From Phlebopus portentosus (Eukaryota; Basidiomycota; Agaricomycetes; Boletales; Boletinellaceae), in NCBI GenBank assembly GCA_037892935.1, contig JAYXKI010000007.1:620001-684000 (forward strand): a stretch of 64,000 nt of DNA, read 5' to 3'. Positions 58,198 to 64,000 of the stretch are shown here, piece by piece. Below the pieces are notes generated by a model, which was not told where the DNA came from, searched no databases, and saw nothing but the letters and a program-made list of their open reading frames with translations. The translations under genes and the position numbers were made by a program. Position 1 is the first letter of the stretch, and each line of letters starts with the position of its first letter.

Positions 58198-61057
58198 TCA
58201 AGTCCCGCGTTCCAGATCCCTCTCTCGTCCATTCCCTGCTGCTTGGGGTTGTGCCGCACGTCCAGAGATCCTCCTCAAGAACCCCGGTCGGGCGAGTCCG
58301 AGACTCACAAGTCCCCCTCCTCCTCCTCTGCTCTCCATCGTACCGTCAGCATTCGCGTTTGCAAAGGCAGAATTAGCGCCAACGTTCTCATTCGATAGAT
58401 TCGTACGAGACGCCGTAGTAACGGCAGCAGCCGGTACAGTGACTCCCGACTCCAGCACCGGTGCCAAAGGATGCGCTAATTGTCCTTGAGATGGCGAGGA
58501 ATCCGCCACTGCCGACTCGTTAGCGTCTAATGAAGAAGTGAGCGAGATGCGCTTCGCATCTCCGCTCTGATTCGCTCCATCTGTGCCTGCACCTGGACTA
58601 CCCAGGCCTGACCCCTTAGACGGTGGTGGGGCCGTTGTGATTCGTAGGAGACTCGTGTATGCTGTAATTACAAAGAAGAAGGGGCGAGAAAAAAGGAGGT
58701 GGATAAGTGAAACGTGAATGAGTATTGCAGGATGCACGAAAGAAGACAACTTACGTTGTCGGCAAACAGGGCAGAACCACCCCTTCGCCTTCCTCTTCCT
58801 CCGCGTCGCAGGTGTCGGAGCCTGCGGGGCAGGCGCCGTCGGCTGTGCACCTCCTTCAGCATTAGCACCACCAACATTCTCCCCTCCGGCATTAGAAGGC
58901 GCCTCCGCATCAGCGGAAGCAGCAGCAGCGGGCTGCACGACAGTCCCGCCAGCCCCGAACTCCACCATGTTCACTGCGCATTCTCTACATGCGACGAGAT
59001 GCCTGCAGGGTAAGAGTACGACTTCGCGCGCGGCGCTCAGACACAAGAGACACTCTGCGGGCGAGTCGTCCGATTCCGTCGCTATAGACTGCGCTTGACC
59101 GGGCGTAGGCGGATAGGTATGTTGTTGCTGATCGGGAGAGGATGAGGGGGAGGAAGGTGTGACATGGTGCGCTCCGTTCGTGTTATCCGATGCAGACGCA
59201 TGTGCTGTTAGACCGTAGATCTCGTGCAGCTGGAACGAGTGTGTGCCGATGCGCGCTTCGCGCTTCACCACGCGCACGACCCACGGACGGTTGTCTTCCT
59301 CATCCGCTTTCTCGTCTTCCTTATTCTCTTGCTCTCTGTTTGTCCGTTCCTCTGGTGTCGAACCAGAGTCGGCATTCGTTTCCGGAGCTGAACTCGATCC
59401 CGCACCCAAAGTGACACCAGCGGCAGTCGAAGACGGCGGCGAACCCTGCCTAACAATATGCAAATATGTCACCTGCTCATTGCGTACCTTCATCGGCCGC
59501 CCCTCCGAGTCCCGCGCAGTAATCCTTATAGCCACCCTCACACCCTCCTCCTCAGCCTCCTTCTTCCTCCTCGCCTTCTCAGCATCCCCACCAGCGAAGA
59601 ACGTCGCTAGCGTGTTCTGATTCTGCACTGAGATTGTACCACCTGCGGTGCTGGGATGAAGGTGGGCCGCTTCGGCATCGACGACAGCGAGTGCGGGACC
59701 TGCGGCGATTGTTGGCGCTGGTGCCGGTGTAGGCGCCTGCGCCTGCCCTGGCTGACTCTGGGACGAGTTGTTGTGGGCGTTCCCTCGCTTTCGGAAAAAG
59801 GTAGTCAATAGTCTCCTGTGGTGCTCGTGCCTATCTTCACTACCAGCGCCTCCGGGGGTACTCGTGCCGGAAAACCCGGTAGTGCTTATGTTCGCAGGGG
59901 ATGCTGATGCAGCGGCAGCAGCCAACTGAGCTCGATGCGCTTTCGCAGCAGCCTCGAGCCGTGCGAGCTCGAGCACCGCCCCGTCTCCAAGCGTCAACTT
60001 GCGTGCGAACCCACCCGGCAAAGTCATCTCGAACAGCACAAGGCGCTCGTTCTCTTTCCCAGCCTCAGTGCCACTCACGTGTAAATGTGCCGAATGGTCC
60101 TGTTCGTCTGGCTCGCCGAGGCTGGCTGGCACGCCGAATGCGTGTAGTGAGATAAGACATCGCGGTGCATCGCAGTCAAACTCGAACTCGAGACCGTGTT
60201 GCTGATGGAGCTTTCCTTGAGCATCAGGAGATTCGTCTGGCAATGATGAAGAGGCAGATGGATCTGATGAAGAAGCTGCAAGAGGAGAAAGACGAATTGA
60301 TGGGCGTTTCAGGTTGACAAGTGCTTGGAGGGTCGTTGTTGGTTCCGACGGCTGAACAAAAGTACGCAAACGTGAAAATTCAATTTTATGATCGTGAGCG
60401 AAATGAACTGAAAACGAACCTCCTTGCTCCGCCTGACCCACTCCTTGACAATCTCAGGAGTCAATTCATCTTCATCACTCTCGGCCTCATCGTCCAACTT
60501 CTCATTAAAATCCAGCGTCTTCTCGCTCTTGAAGAGTTTCTCATCCAGCACGGCATCGACAGCGCACCACTCCGGAGCGGTGCTGACGACGCCGATGCTT
60601 GGCCCGAACAGCGTATCCTTGCTGTCCTTGGCAGTAGGTGAGGTGGGAGAGTTGAGAGCAAGGTCGCCCATGTTGATGACGACGTCGCCTGCGTTCGCGT
60701 CTGCGGGGTTGACGAGGACCGCGTCGTTACCTATAGCGCGAGTAACAAAGAGGAGGGATTATTATTAGCAAGCCAATCCAATCAATTGTAAGTAAATGAG
60801 AAGAGGAGGCGGTCCAAATCGGAACGTGATGCGGTCGCTCGATGTTGTTGTGAAGTGACAGTGACAGGTAGACAGTAGGACAGGACAGGACAGGACAGGA
60901 CAGGACAGGACAGCAGGAGGGGCCTGTTCCTGTGTCTGGAAGGATCTAGAGGAGTGGAGTGCAAGACAAGAGACGTACCGTTGTGGATGGCTGTCGCGAC
61001 ACGGGAAGTACGAGAGTCGACCCGGGCGACTGTCTGAGGAGCTTGTATTCGTCGCAT
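58198..61057 (-). CDS. mahogunin-like RING E3 ubiquitin ligase
   Basis: Predicted E3 ubiquitin ligase of 816 residues of the MGRN1/LOG2-like type. Exons on the minus strand are 61057-60979, 60730-60420, 60351-58755 and 58661-58198. The N-terminal domain has TTTLQALVNLKRPSIRL and GLEFEFDCDAPRCLISLH, matching the domain-in-RING-2-like region that precedes the RING in this group, and later TLPGGFARKLTLG. The RING (about 564-662) reads CLLCLSAAREVVLLPCRHLVACRECA, then CPVC after an Ala/Pro-rich insert of about 60 residues. The last intron falls just after CPVCRQ. The C-terminal 150 residues are Ser/Gly-rich and acidic to basic with no domain. An N-terminal exon gives MRRIQAPQTVARVDS. Intron 1 (60978-60731) holds a pentanucleotide repeat. 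Substrates are unknown. Confidence 0.85.
60877..60912. repeat. (AGGAC)n repeat in an intron
   Basis: Seven AGGAC units lie within intron 1 of the RING gene; on the transcribed strand they read as CCTGT/GTCCT repeats. Confidence 0.9.
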
Positions 61058-61774
61058 TCGATTCCACGAACCATACTGGCTATTGTCTACGTCGTCGCAG
61101 GTACATCAAACATTGCAAGATGCAACGGGAGAGAGTGTGTGAGTCAAGAGACAGACCGATCAAGAGAGTGTGTGTGTGGGACCTACACCAGCTGAACAGG
61201 CCCGACATGGTTGAATGCAGGCTTTACTTGAGAATGAAGAGACGAGCAGCGGGCGGGGTAGGTAAGAGGCGGGAGGGAAAGAAGAAGGGATGGCGGACGG
61301 GGGGCCAGGAGGACTTGACTACTTATGGTTTCAATGTAAGAGTGACTGACTGACTGAGTGTGAGTGTGTGTTCTATCCTCAATGACTAAGCATCGTCCCG
61401 TCAAATCAATCCTCAAATCGCACTCACTTCATGAATACCACCAATACCTTCATCTTCGTCATGTCACGCATCCACCTCACTTAAATACCTAGCCTAGCGA
61501 TTTTGTGCGTTTGTATGTACGAACCCGAGGAGAAAATACATACACGTCAAACCCACCGTGGGAAGACCCGCGACTCCCGCGCCTCAGTCCGCCTGTCTCA
61601 TTCATTCAGCTCTCTCGCGCCACGGAGTCGATCATTCGCGATCGCGACTGCGCATCCTGCGAAATACCTATACCTATACGTATCGTCCTGACGCCCGTAT
61701 CTACTTGGGTCTTGCGTCTCGTCTCGTCGTACACAGCCCTGCCTTTCGCGGTCAGATAACATCACATCTCACGC

Positions 61775-61800
61775 TATTTCTATTTCTATTTCTATTTCTA
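61775..61800. repeat. (TATTTC)n microsatellite
   Basis: About four TATTTC units. Confidence 0.8.
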
Positions 61801-62270
61801 TACATCGGACATCCGTTAACGGAACATTCAAGTCAAGACTATTTTTGTTGTATTTCCTACTGATATTAATTGCAGCCGTTGTAGAGACGTCTTCGTAAAC
61901 CTTATACTCTTCTTCTCTTGAATCCAGGGATCTCGCGAGAGCCTCTCGCCTGAGAAGTTTGATCTACTTCAGTCCTGCTCCTTTTGCGGATACGGACATC
62001 GTCTTCCTTTACTTACCCCACATCCTCCCCGCGTGTACATGTGTGGGTGTGGATTGTGACCTATGATCATGGGACGTCTATTGATACATGGTATCCTTAC
62101 TGGTACTGGTTATACTGTAGGGTAGGAACAGATGATCGAATCGAATCATGATGACGGATCAGGAATGCGACTTCACCGCCATGCCGTCAACGCACCGTAC
62201 TGGCGGTGCAGTACTATATACGTATGTATGTGCGTTGATTTTGCATTCGTGATGAACTATCAAACAACGT

Positions 62271-62318
62271 CTTGTCCTTGTCCTTGCCCTTGTCCTTGTC
62301 CCTTGTCCTTGTCTCGTC
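62271..62318. repeat. (CTTGTC)n microsatellite
   Basis: About eight units of CTTGTC with minor variation. Confidence 0.85.
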
Positions 62319-64000
62319 TTGTCGGTTTTCCTTTATCTTACTCAGCGCATTGGTAATTCACTGTAATTTAATTCAAGTCTCTGAGCTCTTGGTCTTGAGA
62401 AACTCGTGACATCATGTGAAGAGCCCAAGACTAGTACTAAGCCCCAACCAAGAGAACAGGTCGGCGGTATTCATTTGATGAGAGCTACTCATCGGTCTCG
62501 ACGTGGCCGACACCCGCTTGTCTCGGTTCGGAATAGCACAGTCGGACGCATGTACTATGTACGCCTCTTCTTGCTTGCTCTTCTTGTGACTCTTTCCACT
62601 CCGATAGACGATAGACATTCGGTCATTCAGAGACGGGATCGAACACCATGTAGTACTTGGAGCTGATTCCGACCGATGATGTGACGAAGTCGATTTCGAT
62701 TTCGACGACGACGAGAAATCCCGCGATCCAACTTGAGGCCTCCACGATACTCGGTTGTATAAATAATCAGCTGGGAGTTCTTCTCATCTCATCCTTTATC
62801 CCGCTTTTTTCCGTGTGGTCGGCTTAGAGTGCACGCGGGAAGAGCTTGAGGCGTCAACAGTGAGAAGAAGAGGAGCTGATGCAGACTGACTCGGACTCGA
62901 TCGTAGGCTTATCGTCAAGCCTCTCGGCCGGGCGGATCGCGGTGGAAATACAATGTAGTTTGCCTCGGCGCATCCAACTCACTACTGTATCAGTATTGTT
63001 CCTCACTGATCCCGGTATTGGATAGACTCGGAGTTGCCGGTATCTCCTTTTCTTTGCTCAGGTCTCAGGTTCTTTCCTCTATGAAGTTCATTTTGTCTCA
63101 GTAATGGAGTCAAGAGCGAGCTCGAGAAACTGACGGCGAGATACGTACCTTACCGGGTCAAAAAAGAAAAAAAATCGGCTGTGTCTTTTGAAAAGCAACT
63201 TTGCTCTACCAACTTATCACGAGCTTCTTGAAACAGATGCGTGGCATATACTATGATATGTATGTAGTGTAAGAAAGAGCTACTACGCTACTTCCCTATC
63301 ATAAAAATGAACTGCGGTATTTACAGGTATGAAAAAAAAGAAAAATTGCTGGAGGTATGGACTCATGAATGCTCAGCCCTAGATCTGCTCCCCCGAATAA
63401 TAAAGAGATAGGGAGATATGATTCTTCAGCGTAGGTCGAGACCGAAATAATAGAAAGTCGCGGATCGCAACAAACAAAAATAGAACCGCACAATAAGTAA
63501 GCGTGATCGGCGCTCGATCGATCGAATGTCGATCACTTCAATTGATTCGGAAACGGCGCGACCTTTTGTCGCCAACCGCTCCGCTTGCCCCGCCATTCCC
63601 ACCTCGACAAATCAAATCGTGTTGCCGCTACCAAAATGAGTCCAAATTCGGGCCATTTCGTTCGTTGTCTTTGAGTCTCTGATTGGTCGACGAATACTCA
63701 CGACGGCACCGTGACGGTTCGCTAGCTCGAGCAAAGGCGGGCCGCCAAGCAAGGATCGTTTTCTAAAAAAGAAAAACCGACTACTTTCCGCAGTCGTCGT
63801 AGTAATGCGGATTAGAAGATCGCAGCGTCGACTGCAAGCATTAATTTGACTTGATTAAAACCAACCTCCAATGTCGTGTGAGAGGTAGGTGAGGGGCGGC
63901 GTATCTGCACGGGTTTATAACCGCGCTATGCGGTTTATATTGCCTTATGAGCTTTCATAATCAGTAATAAGTAATAAGCAGTTATAATTGCTTATAAACT

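Larger units (their letters stand above)
61058..64000. other. terminal region without a supported gene
   Basis: The first 200-300 bp should be the promoter of the RING gene. The rest holds short frames of biased composition and simple repeats at 61775-61800 and 62271-62318, with no family resemblance on either strand. The right edge is AT-rich. Confidence 0.5.

Noticed and set aside
62630..62650. GGGATCGAACACC, possible tRNA T arm
   Set aside because: The stem does not pair and no cloverleaf surrounds it.

Overview
The window reads as a basidiomycete fungus, most likely an Agaricomycete. Genes are densely interrupted by introns of about 50-75 bp with GT...AG ends and CTRAY-like branch sites. 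The gene content also fits: expanded P450s, a GT61 enzyme, a TPR-CHAT gene, a fungal H2A with an SQE tail, and PIN-like carriers. All exon models were assembled by hand from splice signals, reading-frame continuity and recognised protein families. For every gene called intact the exon lengths sum to a multiple of three.

Layout. 0-9 kb: a histone H2A gene with an unusual start (ATG-only coding exon, then a 10-nt exon), a glutamine-rich bHLH factor, a TPT/DMT sugar-type transporter, and a GT61 glycosyltransferase transcribed divergently from it. 9-18.5 kb: a decayed P450, a signal-peptide/single-TM protein with a PPxY tail, a tRNA-Cys with a duplicated A box, and a second decayed P450 of the same family in opposite orientation. 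18.5-23.3 kb: two tandem paralogous PIN-like (auxin efflux carrier family) transporters. 23.5-25.3 kb: remnants of a gene I cannot name. 25.6-27.1 kb: a divergent H2A/H2B pair with a perfect 8-bp-arm palindrome in the shared promoter. 28.3-30.7 kb: a secreted GH47 alpha-mannosidase with 12 introns. 30.9-35.2 kb: a badly frameshifted TPR-CHAT gene, a protease-linked repeat family that I suspect is defence-like. 36.5-38.6 kb: an MTG1-type circularly permuted GTPase. 40.4-41.3 kb: a basic unknown protein with an apparent frameshift. 41.4-47.3 kb: a gene-poor accessory stretch with a tandem ~390-bp repeat, a minisatellite and an orphan ORF. 47.3-49.8 kb: a 6-phosphofructo-2-kinase whose bisphosphatase histidine is Ser. 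50.3-54.2 kb: a small 4-TM protein divergent from a Gin4/Hsl1-like kinase with DWG instead of DFG. 54.9-57.0 kb: a BBE-type FAD oxidase. 58.2-61.1 kb: a mahogunin-like RING ligase. 61-64 kb: no gene found.

The intact genes are mainly housekeeping or regulatory (chromatin, mitoribosome GTPase, glycolytic control, cell-cycle kinase, ubiquitin ligase, glycan processing). The broken ones (two P450s, TPR-CHAT, the unnamed gene) all belong to lineage-expanded or unknown families, which suggests accessory islands decaying between conserved blocks. No viral genome, CRISPR array, rRNA or complete transposon was seen.
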